DNA of 64,000 nucleotides from Ruminococcus sp. OA3 (GTDB lineage: Bacteria > Bacillota > Clostridia > Lachnospirales > Lachnospiraceae). Positions 50,260 to 57,618 of this stretch are shown here, in pieces. Position 1 is the first letter of the stretch, and the number at the start of each line of letters is the position of its first letter. Both the position numbers and the translations under genes were made by a program. The notes beneath the pieces are model-generated. The model was not told where the DNA came from, made no database searches, and worked only from the letters and a program-made list of their open reading frames with translations. The DNA lies in contig NZ_JAKNTO010000001.1 in assembly GCF_022440845.1 (NCBI RefSeq), positions 3,038,001-3,102,000 on the forward strand, given 5' to 3'.

Positions 50260-52151
50260 TAGATTCCAAGTGCCTCACGTTTTTCTTCAATTCTTTCGAT
50301 CATCAGATCAACGAGTTTTTCGATATCTGTTTCTACTGTATAAGCAGCTTCTACCCAATCCCTGATTCCGCCTGTCAGCAGTTCTGCCATTTCGGAAGAA
50401 CCGGCAACATACGGGTCAACTCCAAGGAATGTGTCGATACCGGTAGATACAACGTAGTTACCGATTGATACCGCTTTTTCTGACATCCACTCAGGAGCAC
50501 ATCCGACTACCGGAAGCTGAGAGATCTTCAGACCTGAATCTTTTGCCAGTTCTGCCGCCAGGATCATCATACGGCTGATATCAACGCATGATCCCATATG
50601 AAGTACCGGAGGAATATCTGCCAGTTCGCAAACTCTCTTTAAGCCTGCGCCGCAGAGGTCTTTCGCACGTTTGTCCATCAGACCCGCTTTTGCAGCTGCC
50701 TGTGCAGAACATCCGGATGCGATGATAACGATATCATTTGCAATACATTTCTTCATCAGTTCGATATGAGCGGTATCCGGTCTGATTTTCGGGTTATTAC
50801 ATCCAACCATTGCCACTGCACCGCGGATAACACCTGATGTGATACATTCCAGCAACGGCTTTGTTGTCCCTGTCTCATCAACCTGTGTATTGGTAACGCC
50901 ATCCAGAACTTTTACGAGCGCTTCCACAGAGTAACCAACCGTTGCTTTCTGTTTCATATCCGGGATATGAACAAGTTCCGGTTTTCTGTTTTTGAAGTTG
51001 TCGATTGCAGCTTTTACGATAGCTTTTGCATTCTCACCAGCTGTTTTTGCGTTGAATCTGATGAATTCAGAATCTGGCATCTGAGCGATCGGAGAAGTTG
51101 TGATGAATTTTGTATGGAAACATTTGGAGAGCGGGCCAAGTGCCGGGAAGATACACTGTACGTCTACGACGATTGCTTCACACGCACCTGTCAGAACCAC
51201 GTTTTCCTGCTGCAGGAAGTTACCTGCCATCGGAATGCCGCGGCGCATAGCCACTTCATTAGAAGTACAGCATACACCGGATACTGTGATTCCCTTTGCT
51301 CCGATCTCTTTTGCATAAGCGATCATTTCAGGATCATCTGCATATTCACAGATCATCTCTGACAGTGAAGGATCATGTCCGTGTACAACGATGTTGACAT
51401 TTTCCTCTACCATAACGCCAAGGTTAGCTTCTGTGTCAATTGGCTTCGGAGTTCCGAACAGTACGTCAGAGAACTCTGTTCCCATCATGGAACCGCCCCA
51501 GCCATCAGAAAGACCTGCTCGCAGAGACTGGCGAACCAGTGCTTCCGGCAGAGAAGAACATCCCATGTGTGACATATGTAAGGAAGTTGCAACTTCGCGG
51601 TCGATTGCTCTTGGAGCAACTTCTTCTCTTTCCCAGATATCCTGCGTTGACTGAGGTGCTCTCTTTAAAAATCTCTGTGTACCGAATGGTTTACCGTATT
51701 CCATAAGACCGGTTTCAGCAACTTCGTGAGCCAGATCATAGATATCTTTTCCTTCTGTCTCAATGCCCCATTCTTTTGCGATACGGATCAGTTTGTCCGG
51801 ATCTTTTACCTTGTAGTTTCCGTCTGCTGCTGATTCATACAGAGTGTGGCAGATTTCACGGCCATGATCTGAATGTGTAGCAGCTCCGCCTGCAGTGAAT
51901 TTCAGGTAATTCCTGCCTACGATACCATGTGCATCACATCCGCAGATTCCACGTGGAGCCTTTGGTGTAATACGGCAAGGTCCCATAGAACAGATACGGC
52001 AGCAGATACCCTGCTCACCGAACTTACAATGCGGTGTCTGATTTTTCACACGCAGCTGCCAGGAATCCGCACCTACCTTTGCACCTGTCTCAAGCAGTCG
52101 GTCAGTCGCTGCTTCGAATTCTTCTACCGTTGTTAATTTGAATTCACTCAT
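50259..52151 (-). CDS. cooS: Anaerobic carbon monoxide dehydrogenase catalytic subunit
   Basis: Nickel enzyme (AcsA/CooS) that reduces CO2 to CO for acetyl-CoA synthase. The 630-residue protein has the B/D cluster region CKFGEQGICCRICSMGPCRI, then CGCDAHGIVGRN, ATSLHMSHMGCSSLPEALV, HGHDPSLSEMICEYADD, SGVCCTSNEVAMRRGIPM, VAMVGCNNPK and IASGCSAQAAAKAGLM for the C-cluster ligands. ATAAGGAGGCTTATA precedes the ATG. It is flanked by two CooC-type ATPase genes. Confidence 0.97.
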   Translation of the reverse strand: MSEFKLTTVEEFEAATDRLLETGAKVGADSWQLRVKNQTPHCKFGEQGICCRICSMGPCRITPKAPRGICGCDAHGIVGRNYLKFTAGGAATHSDHGREICHTLYESAADGNYKVKDPDKLIRIAKEWGIETEGKDIYDLAHEVAETGLMEYGKPFGTQRFLKRAPQSTQDIWEREEVAPRAIDREVATSLHMSHMGCSSLPEALVRQSLRAGLSDGWGGSMMGTEFSDVLFGTPKPIDTEANLGVMVEENVNIVVHGHDPSLSEMICEYADDPEMIAYAKEIGAKGITVSGVCCTSNEVAMRRGIPMAGNFLQQENVVLTGACEAIVVDVQCIFPALGPLSKCFHTKFITTSPIAQMPDSEFIRFNAKTAGENAKAIVKAAIDNFKNRKPELVHIPDMKQKATVGYSVEALVKVLDGVTNTQVDETGTTKPLLECITSGVIRGAVAMVGCNNPKIRPDTAHIELMKKCIANDIVIIASGCSAQAAAKAGLMDKRAKDLCGAGLKRVCELADIPPVLHMGSCVDISRMMILAAELAKDSGLKISQLPVVGCAPEWMSEKAVSIGNYVVSTGIDTFLGVDPYVAGSSEMAELLTGGIRDWVEAAYTVETDIEKLVDLMIERIEEKREALGI

Positions 52152-52180
52152 TATAAGCCTCCTTATAGTTTTTTGCTTCT

Positions 52181-52306
52181 TCCCCCACGGGGTGACATCC
52201 CATCCGCCCCCATGGGTTCTTGAATGATTTATTTTTTCCCCTTTTTTTAATTAAAAGGGGATAAAACACTGTGTTATGATGTTGGGCTCAAAAGTTTTTT
52301 TGAGCC
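52181..52306 (-). other. Hairpin-rich spacer upstream of cooS
   Basis: The 172-base gap between cooC copy 2 and cooS holds GGCTCAAAA/TTTTGAGCC (52285-52306), CCCCTTTT/AAAAGGGG (52238-52260) and CCCC-AC-GGGG repeats near 52183-52193. None forms a normal terminator in the direction of transcription. Confidence 0.5.
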
Positions 52307-52323
52307 TGGTATCAAGTATTATC

Positions 52324-53094
52324 TTACAAATCAAGTTTTTTAATAATGTCTCTCATCGCCTGCTTGACCGGTGAATCTTCCGGAAGTTCAACCGTTGGTT
52401 TCCCATCACAGTCATACTGATAAACGGTCTCGTCCTGCGGCACTATTCCCAGAAGAGTAAGGCCCTGTTTCTCAATCTCTTCTTTCGTGCCTTCATTCAA
52501 TTCTCCTTTAGGCGCCCGGTTTACAATCAGCCCGACCGTCTTCGGCTTCATATTACATTCCCTGATCAGTTCAGCGATTCTGCCAGCCGCCTGCACGCCT
52601 CTTCTGGAACAGTCGCTTACCAGAATGGCCGTCTGCATACTCGGCAGGATACCGCGGCTGATATGTTCCATTCCTGCTTCATTATCAACAACAATATACG
52701 GATAGTGATTCTGCAGCTTTGCAAGCTGTGCCTGCAGAAGGCCATTCACAAAGCAGTAGCAGCCTTTTCCCTGCGTTCTTCCCATGACCAGCATATCAAA
52801 ATCATCCTCCTCGATCAGAGCAGAGTTGAATTTGATCTCTGTATAATCCGCCTTACTCATACTCGGAGGTATCGGACTTTTCACTGCCATTTCAGCCTGT
52901 GCAACTTCTTCCCTGATATCTCCAAGTGTATAATCCACTTCCACTCCGAGAACCTCATTCAGATTAGAATTAGCGTCAGCGTCAACCGCAAGGACCGGAC
53001 CCTTTTTCTCTCTGCAGAGTTCCTGGATCAGAAGTCCCGTGAGTGTAGTTTTCCCGACTCCGCCTTTTCCTGCCATTGCAATTACATGTGCCAT
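52324..53094 (-). CDS. CooC-type nickel-insertion ATPase, copy 2
   Basis: A 256-residue P-loop ATPase paralogous to the cooC at 49381-50151 but diverged. It has AMAGKGGVGKTTLTGLLIQE, LAVDADANSNLNEVLG, a CxC at Cys112/Cys114 (GKGCYCFVNGLL), VVDNEAGMEHISRGI and LIVNRAPKGELNEG. CooC family members bind nickel at the CxC and dimerise on ATP. Its place directly upstream of cooS makes CODH its likely client. AGGAGGCAGCATAA precedes the ATG. Confidence 0.88.
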   Translation of the reverse strand: MAHVIAMAGKGGVGKTTLTGLLIQELCREKKGPVLAVDADANSNLNEVLGVEVDYTLGDIREEVAQAEMAVKSPIPPSMSKADYTEIKFNSALIEEDDFDMLVMGRTQGKGCYCFVNGLLQAQLAKLQNHYPYIVVDNEAGMEHISRGILPSMQTAILVSDCSRRGVQAAGRIAELIRECNMKPKTVGLIVNRAPKGELNEGTKEEIEKQGLTLLGIVPQDETVYQYDCDGKPTVELPEDSPVKQAMRDIIKKLDL

Positions 53095-53135
53095 TTATGC
53101 TGCCTCCTAATCATTACAATGTTAGTCTTTACAGT

Positions 53136-54065
53136 TTAGACCAGTGTACAGATACCGGATCTGTCAATAATTTCAGATACATCTTCCCATTTGTTCAGTG
53201 CATACAGATGGATACCGTTTACTCCACATGCGCGGTACTCATCAATCTGACGAATCGTATACTCTTTGCCCGCCTCTTTGAATGCAGCCTTCTTTTCGTC
53301 TGCAGCTGCATCAAACGGCTCTTTATCAAACGGATTCGGGAAAATCCAGTTCTTTGAAATGATCTCACACAGTTCACGCGGCATTACACAGCCGTTGCGT
53401 GAAAGTGCCATGTTGATTGTAGCCGCCATATCCAGGATCGGCATGATTCCCACATCTACCGGCATCGTGATGCCTGCCTCGCGGATCGCATCCAGCCAGT
53501 ACTTGAACTGTTCCATATCCCAGCAGAGCTGCGTCATGATATAGTCTGCCCCATTATCCTGTTTTTGTTTCAGGAATGTGATATCCGCTTCCAGTGAGCG
53601 GCATGCGATATGGCCTTCAGGAGATCCCGCTACCGCAATCTCAAATTTATCCCCGAATTCTTTGCGGGCATATGCCACAAGGTCTGTTGCATAAGCAAAA
53701 TCACCGCCTGTGCCTGTCCAGCCAAAAGGAAGGTCACCGCGCAGTGCCAGCATATGGTCTACTCCGTTGTCCAGGTAATTCTGGAGCTGTTCCTTAACTC
53801 CTTCACGGGTATTACCGATACATGTGAAATGAGTTACCGGAATTGTATCGTTATCAGCGTCAGCGATCAATTTGCAGACTTCCATATTCTTGCCTACATT
53901 TGTTCCACCGGCGCCATATGTACAGGAAACATATTCCGGATTGTATTTGTAAAGATGATTCAGTGTATCCGGCAGTTTCTCCATTCCTTTGTCTGTCTTT
54001 GGCGGAAATACCTCAAATGACAGTATTGTCCGTTCCTCCATAATTTCACTTAATCTCTTGCTCAT
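53136..54065 (-). CDS. metF: Methylene-tetrahydrofolate reductase
   Basis: Flavin enzyme that reduces methylene-THF to methyl-THF, the substrate of AcsE. The 309-residue TIM barrel has ILSFEVFPPKTDKGMEKL, PEYVSCTYGAGGTN, PVTHFTCIGNTREGVKEQL, MLALRGDLPFGW, GADYIMTQLCWDMEQFKYW and VDVGIMPILDMA. No metV (zinc-cluster partner subunit) or rnfC2 gene lies beside it, unlike many acetogens. The electron donor is therefore unclear. Embedded in the acs operon between cooT and cooC. Confidence 0.95.
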   Translation of the reverse strand: MSKRLSEIMEERTILSFEVFPPKTDKGMEKLPDTLNHLYKYNPEYVSCTYGAGGTNVGKNMEVCKLIADADNDTIPVTHFTCIGNTREGVKEQLQNYLDNGVDHMLALRGDLPFGWTGTGGDFAYATDLVAYARKEFGDKFEIAVAGSPEGHIACRSLEADITFLKQKQDNGADYIMTQLCWDMEQFKYWLDAIREAGITMPVDVGIMPILDMAATINMALSRNGCVMPRELCEIISKNWIFPNPFDKEPFDAAADEKKAAFKEAGKEYTIRQIDEYRACGVNGIHLYALNKWEDVSEIIDRSGICTLV

Positions 54066-54132
54066 GCAGCAACCTCCACTTTCTTATATTTGGTATCTCT
54101 ATGTTACTTCTCCTGCAAAGCAGGGGACTTTC

Positions 54133-54315
54133 TCAGTTACATTCAAGCTTTACCACGCTGTTGGCCAGGTCCACCATGAGGATCTTACCTTCTACCACGC
54201 GCTCATCGCCCATGATATCCCGAATAATGATCTTGTCACCGTCCACATCAAGTCTGCTGACATTTTTACAGATCACTGTATTGTCACTTTCTTTAAAAAC
54301 AGTAGCTAAACACAT
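54133..54315 (-). CDS. cooT: CooT-family small nickel-binding protein
   Basis: A 60-residue protein starting MCLATVFKESDNTVICKNV. CooT proteins are homodimeric small beta proteins that bind one nickel through the Cys at position 2, and are needed for CODH maturation in Rhodospirillum. The second residue here is Cys, and the length fits. GIDVDGDKI-like segments (RLDVDGDKIIIRDIMGDE) and LMVDLANSVVKLE agree. AAAGGAGGCATAAAT precedes the ATG. It sits just after the His-rich protein gene. Confidence 0.88.
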   Translation of the reverse strand: MCLATVFKESDNTVICKNVSRLDVDGDKIIIRDIMGDERVVEGKILMVDLANSVVKLECN

Positions 54316-54317
54316 AT

Positions 54318-54668
54318 TTATGCCTCCTTTAACTGCTCTTTCACAAGTGTCAGCGCCAGGCTGAGGCGCATATTTCCTTTCTGAAATTCAGAAACGCCTT
54401 CGGAAATCTGTTTTGCTGCGTCATCCATCCCCAGCTTTTTCAGATTTTCCGCCATCTGTTCCAACTCTGCAGCGTGCTGCTCATTATGCTGCAGCATATA
54501 AGTTAAAAGCGCAACTGTCTCATTTTTGCAGTCACCGCCGCAGGAAGAACATTCATGTCCGTGCTCATGGGAATGTCCGCATTCATGAGAATGCTCATGA
54601 CAATGAGAATGTTCACTGCCATGGGCATGCGCTACTGAATTACCGTTTTCATCTTGTACTAAATGCAT
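54318..54668 (-). CDS. His/Cys-rich putative nickel-binding protein, first gene of the acs operon
   Basis: A 116-residue protein whose residues 1-47 contain 12 His and 5 Cys (HCHEHSHECGHSHEHGHEC and CSSCGGDC), a typical metal-storage or chaperone stretch. The rest is alpha-helical (TYMLQHNEQHAAELEQMAEN; GNMRLSLALTLVKEQL). By context it is likely a nickel donor for CODH/ACS, comparable in idea to CooJ or the His-rich end of HypB, though it is not a clear homologue of either. The start at 54668 follows GGAAAGGAG; an in-frame start at 54710 would add 14 residues. Confidence 0.8.
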   Translation of the reverse strand: MHLVQDENGNSVAHAHGSEHSHCHEHSHECGHSHEHGHECSSCGGDCKNETVALLTYMLQHNEQHAAELEQMAENLKKLGMDDAAKQISEGVSEFQKGNMRLSLALTLVKEQLKEA

Positions 54669-54730
54669 GATTTTTGCTCCTTTCCGGCATATCAAAAAAC
54701 GATATGACATTTATTTGTCAATTATGTTTT

Positions 54731-54759
54731 ATTATATCCTATAATCACTGAATATTCAA
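54731..54759 (-). promoter_or_regulatory. Predicted sigma-A promoter of the acs operon
   Basis: Reverse strand TTGAAT (54759-54754), 17-base spacer, TATAAT (54736-54731). The leader has a small hairpin CATATCG...GATATG before the ribosome site. The AT-rich 313-base gap between the two divergent genes otherwise shows no gene. Confidence 0.65.
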
Positions 54760-54902
54760 TAGATATCATCCAGTTTTATCGTCCAAAATCATGTATTTTT
54801 TTTTATCCAATTCGAAAAATTGTAAAAAATGACGAAAAAGCATTATAAAGTACCAAAAGCGATTTTTATTACTTTCTTAATATCTTTTTTACGTTTATAT
54901 GG

Positions 54903-54908
54903 TATAAT
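54903..54908 (+). promoter_or_regulatory. -10 box of the aldo/keto reductase promoter
   Basis: TATAAT preceded by GG. No good -35 box at 16-18 bases upstream, so the promoter may need an activator. Confidence 0.45.
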
Positions 54909-54981
54909 AGGAACGATTGGGATGAAGAAAATACTGTAATTTACCATATTCAGTATGCTTAAAAAGGAGGTATTGATCCTT

Positions 54982-55803
54982 ATGACTGATATATCATGCC
55001 TTGACCTGAACAGCGGAGCCAAAATGCCGCTCCTGGGGCTAGGCGTTTACAAAGCTACAGGGGAACACGAGGTGGAAGATGCCATTGCAGCCGCTCTTGA
55101 CATCGGATACCGGCTGTTCGATACCGCTTCTGCCTATAAAAATGAAGATGGTGTGGGCCGTGCACTCAAAGACAGTTCCATCCCCAGGAAGAAACTGTTT
55201 GTCACCACTAAAATCTGGAATAACGCGCAGCGTATCGGAGATATTGAAGGTGCTTTTCACAGAAGTCTTGAACGTCTTCAGCTGGACTACGTAGATCTGT
55301 ATCTGATCCACTGGCCGGTACCGGGCTGTTACCTTGAGACCTGGCGGCAGATGGAAAAGCTCTATGCAGCGGGTAAAGCCCGTTCCATCGGAGTCAGCAA
55401 TTTTGATATTTATCAGCTGGAAGAACTGGCAAAAATTTCTGATATCGTTCCGGCTGTCAATCAGATCGAGGTGCACCCTCTCTGGAACCAGTCAGAACTC
55501 ATCTCCTACTGCCAGTCCAGGGGAATTGCAGTTCAGGCATATGCGCCTTTAGCACGCGGAGCTTATCTTGATCGTCCGGAACTCGTTGAAATAGCCCTGA
55601 ATCACGGAAAAAGTGTATCACAGGTCGGCCTGCGCTGGTCTGTCCAGAAAAATATTTCTGTTATTCCAAAATCCACAAAGAAAGAACGCATCGAAGCCAA
55701 TGCCCAGATTTTTGATTTTTCACTGACCGATGACGAGATGAGGGCTATAGACAGTATGGACGAGAAATTTCGAAGCGCTTCGGTTCCGCCGGATCTTCTT
55801 TAA
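54982..55803 (+). CDS. Aldo/keto reductase
   Basis: NAD(P)H-dependent carbonyl reductase of 273 residues. It has the AKR pattern: MPLLGLGVYKATGEHEVEDA, DIGYRLFDTASAYKNEDGVG with catalytic Asp and Tyr, LFVTTKIWNN with catalytic Lys, LDYVDLYLIHWPVPG with catalytic His, IGVSNFDIYQLEEL, VNQIEVHP and SVIPKSTKKERIEANAQI (coenzyme-binding). Substrate unknown. AAAAAGGAGG lies 11 bases before the ATG at 54982. A single-gene unit transcribed away from the acs operon. Confidence 0.93.
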   Translation: MTDISCLDLNSGAKMPLLGLGVYKATGEHEVEDAIAAALDIGYRLFDTASAYKNEDGVGRALKDSSIPRKKLFVTTKIWNNAQRIGDIEGAFHRSLERLQLDYVDLYLIHWPVPGCYLETWRQMEKLYAAGKARSIGVSNFDIYQLEELAKISDIVPAVNQIEVHPLWNQSELISYCQSRGIAVQAYAPLARGAYLDRPELVEIALNHGKSVSQVGLRWSVQKNISVIPKSTKKERIEANAQIFDFSLTDDEMRAIDSMDEKFRSASVPPDLL

Positions 55804-55845
55804 TCTTTTCGGCTGGTAGTTTTATCACGTATTTTTTATCAAACA

Positions 55846-55897
55846 GAAGATCCCTGCGGGCAGCCTGATGTTCATGCTGCCCGCAGGGATGCTTTTA
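55846..55897. terminator. Bidirectional terminator between the aldo/keto reductase gene and gpsA
   Basis: ATCCCTGCGGGCAGC (55850-55864) pairs with GCTGCCCGCAGGGAT (55876-55890), then GCTTTTATAT on the plus side. Genes converge here. Confidence 0.85.
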
Positions 55898-55915
55898 TAT
55901 ACGGGTAATGCCGTT

Positions 55916-56926
55916 TTATTTCCAGAGATTCTCCCCTGCCTCATCTTTTTTCACACGCATCATAAGTTCTGAAAGTGCATCTACAGGTTTTTTGTTCTCA
56001 AACAGTACTTTATTGACTTCTGTTACGATCGGCATATCTATCTGATATTTCTCTGACAGTGTCAGCGCCGCTTTCGCGGAATATACCCCTTCAACAACCA
56101 TTTTAACTTCATCCATGGCTTCCTGCATGGTGTATCCCTGTCCCATCAGATATCCCGCCTTGCGGTTTCGGCTGTGCTGGCTTGCACAGGTCACGATCAG
56201 GTCTCCGATCCCGGAAAGCCCGGTCAAAGTCTCCGCATGTGCACCCATGGCAATTCCGAGGCGTTTTATCTCTGCAATGCCGCGGGTAATCAGTGCCGCT
56301 TTTGTATTATCTCCACAGCCCAGTCCGTCAGCAATGCCCGCCGCAAGTGCGATTACATTTTTCAGGGAACCGCCCAATTCGATCCCGAGGATATCCGGGC
56401 TTGTATACACACGGAATACAGGACACATGAATAATCCCTGAATATATTCTGCCGTCTCTCTTGTCCTGGCACCAACGACACACGTGGTCGGAAGTCCTCT
56501 TCCCACTTCCTCCGCATGACTCGGACCCGAAAGCACCGCAACATTCGCCTGCGGAATCTCTTCCTCAATGATCTCACTTAGCGTCATCAGCGTATTTTCT
56601 TCAATCCCTTTCGCCACATTTACGATAATCTGTCCGTCCTTTACCATCTCCTTCATAGAATGTGCAGTGCTGCGTGTAAACGGCGAAGGCACTGCCAGCA
56701 CGACAAGGTCCCTGTCTGTCAGGGTCACCTGAAGGTCATCCGTTACAATAACCTCCTCCGGGATCCTGACCCCGGGCAGTTTGCTCTCGTGTTCCCTTTT
56801 CATGCGGAGCATTTCTACTTCTTCTTTGATGACGGACCAGAGAATCACCTCATGTCCATTTTTATGCAGCAGCAGCGCCAGGGCTGTTCCCCAGCTGCCA
56901 GCTCCCACAACACTTACTTTAGCCAT
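55916..56926 (-). CDS. gpsA: Glycerol-3-phosphate dehydrogenase [NAD(P)+]
   Basis: Makes sn-glycerol-3-phosphate for phospholipid synthesis. The 336-residue protein has the Rossmann start VSVVGAGSWGTALALLLHKN, VLAVPSPFTRS, VAKGIEENTL, VLSGPSHAEEVGRGLPT, the catalytic Lys in ELGGSLKNVIALAAGIADGL and GLSGIGDLIVTCASQHSRNR. AGGAGGAATTAGA precedes the ATG. Follows plsY, the next step of the same pathway. Confidence 0.96.
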   Translation of the reverse strand: MAKVSVVGAGSWGTALALLLHKNGHEVILWSVIKEEVEMLRMKREHESKLPGVRIPEEVIVTDDLQVTLTDRDLVVLAVPSPFTRSTAHSMKEMVKDGQIIVNVAKGIEENTLMTLSEIIEEEIPQANVAVLSGPSHAEEVGRGLPTTCVVGARTRETAEYIQGLFMCPVFRVYTSPDILGIELGGSLKNVIALAAGIADGLGCGDNTKAALITRGIAEIKRLGIAMGAHAETLTGLSGIGDLIVTCASQHSRNRKAGYLMGQGYTMQEAMDEVKMVVEGVYSAKAALTLSEKYQIDMPIVTEVNKVLFENKKPVDALSELMMRVKKDEAGENLWK

Positions 56927-56965
56927 TCTAATTCCTCCTGCGCATTTTATTATTTAACTGTTCCG

Positions 56966-57613
56966 TTACTTTTTATGCTTGCTGCTTAAATATGTTTTAT
57001 TCTCATTTCCATGTACAAGTCTTACGATATTGGCGCGGTGGCGGTATACTGCCATAGCTGTCAGAAATGCAGCGACCGCATACATTTCATACAGATACCC
57101 GGGCTCCATCTCAAAGTATCCGAGCTGCCCGAGAAGCACCGTTCCGCCCATAAACATAACGTACACCAGCATGGAACCAAGTGAAACATAGTGGGTAATG
57201 AAAAACGTAGTAAAAAAAACGACGATCCCGGCGATCAGAAGTCTCCAGTCAAATGATATGATAAGACCTGCCGTCGCCGCGATTCCCTTTCCCCCGCGAA
57301 ATTTCAGATAGCACGGAAAATTATGTCCCAGTATCGTTCCCGCAGCTGCATAAAGCCCCAGCAAACGAATATACTCTGCATGGCTTTGCCCAAACAGCAG
57401 CCTTACAGTCACTACAGCCAGTATACACTTCAGACAGTCTCCGGCGAAGGTGATCAGTCCCGCCTTCAGGCCAAGCGTACGCAGCGCATTCGTCGTACCG
57501 GCATTGCCGCTTCCATGTTCCCGGATATCAATTCCGTGCAGCCTTCCATAAATATAAGACGTCTGAAACAACCCAAACAGATAGCCTATCGCCAGACATA
57601 ATAACCGTACCAT
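56966..57613 (-). CDS. plsY: Glycerol-3-phosphate acyltransferase (acyl-phosphate type)
   Basis: Membrane enzyme that acylates glycerol-3-phosphate with acyl phosphate. The 215-residue protein has several transmembrane helices and the three PlsY motifs: DIREHGSGNAGTTNALRTLG, GHNFPCYLKFRGGKGIAAT and a later loop near FITHYVSLGSMLVYV. It lies 6 bases after der and 40 before gpsA. Confidence 0.95.
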   Translation of the reverse strand: MVRLLCLAIGYLFGLFQTSYIYGRLHGIDIREHGSGNAGTTNALRTLGLKAGLITFAGDCLKCILAVVTVRLLFGQSHAEYIRLLGLYAAAGTILGHNFPCYLKFRGGKGIAATAGLIISFDWRLLIAGIVVFFTTFFITHYVSLGSMLVYVMFMGGTVLLGQLGYFEMEPGYLYEMYAVAAFLTAMAVYRHRANIVRLVHGNENKTYLSSKHKK

Positions 57614-57618
57614 TTCCC

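Noticed and set aside
52238-52260. Intrinsic terminator between cooC copy 2 and cooS
   Set aside because: The CCCCTTTT/AAAAGGGG stem is followed by an A run, not a T run, in the direction of transcription.
52324-53094. ParA/MinD-type partition protein
   Set aside because: The P-loop fold is shared, but the CxC motif and the position beside cooS fit the CooC nickel ATPases.
54960-54982. Aldo/keto reductase start at 54955
   Set aside because: The extra nine codons include the AAAAAGGAGG ribosome site itself; the start at 54982 is used.
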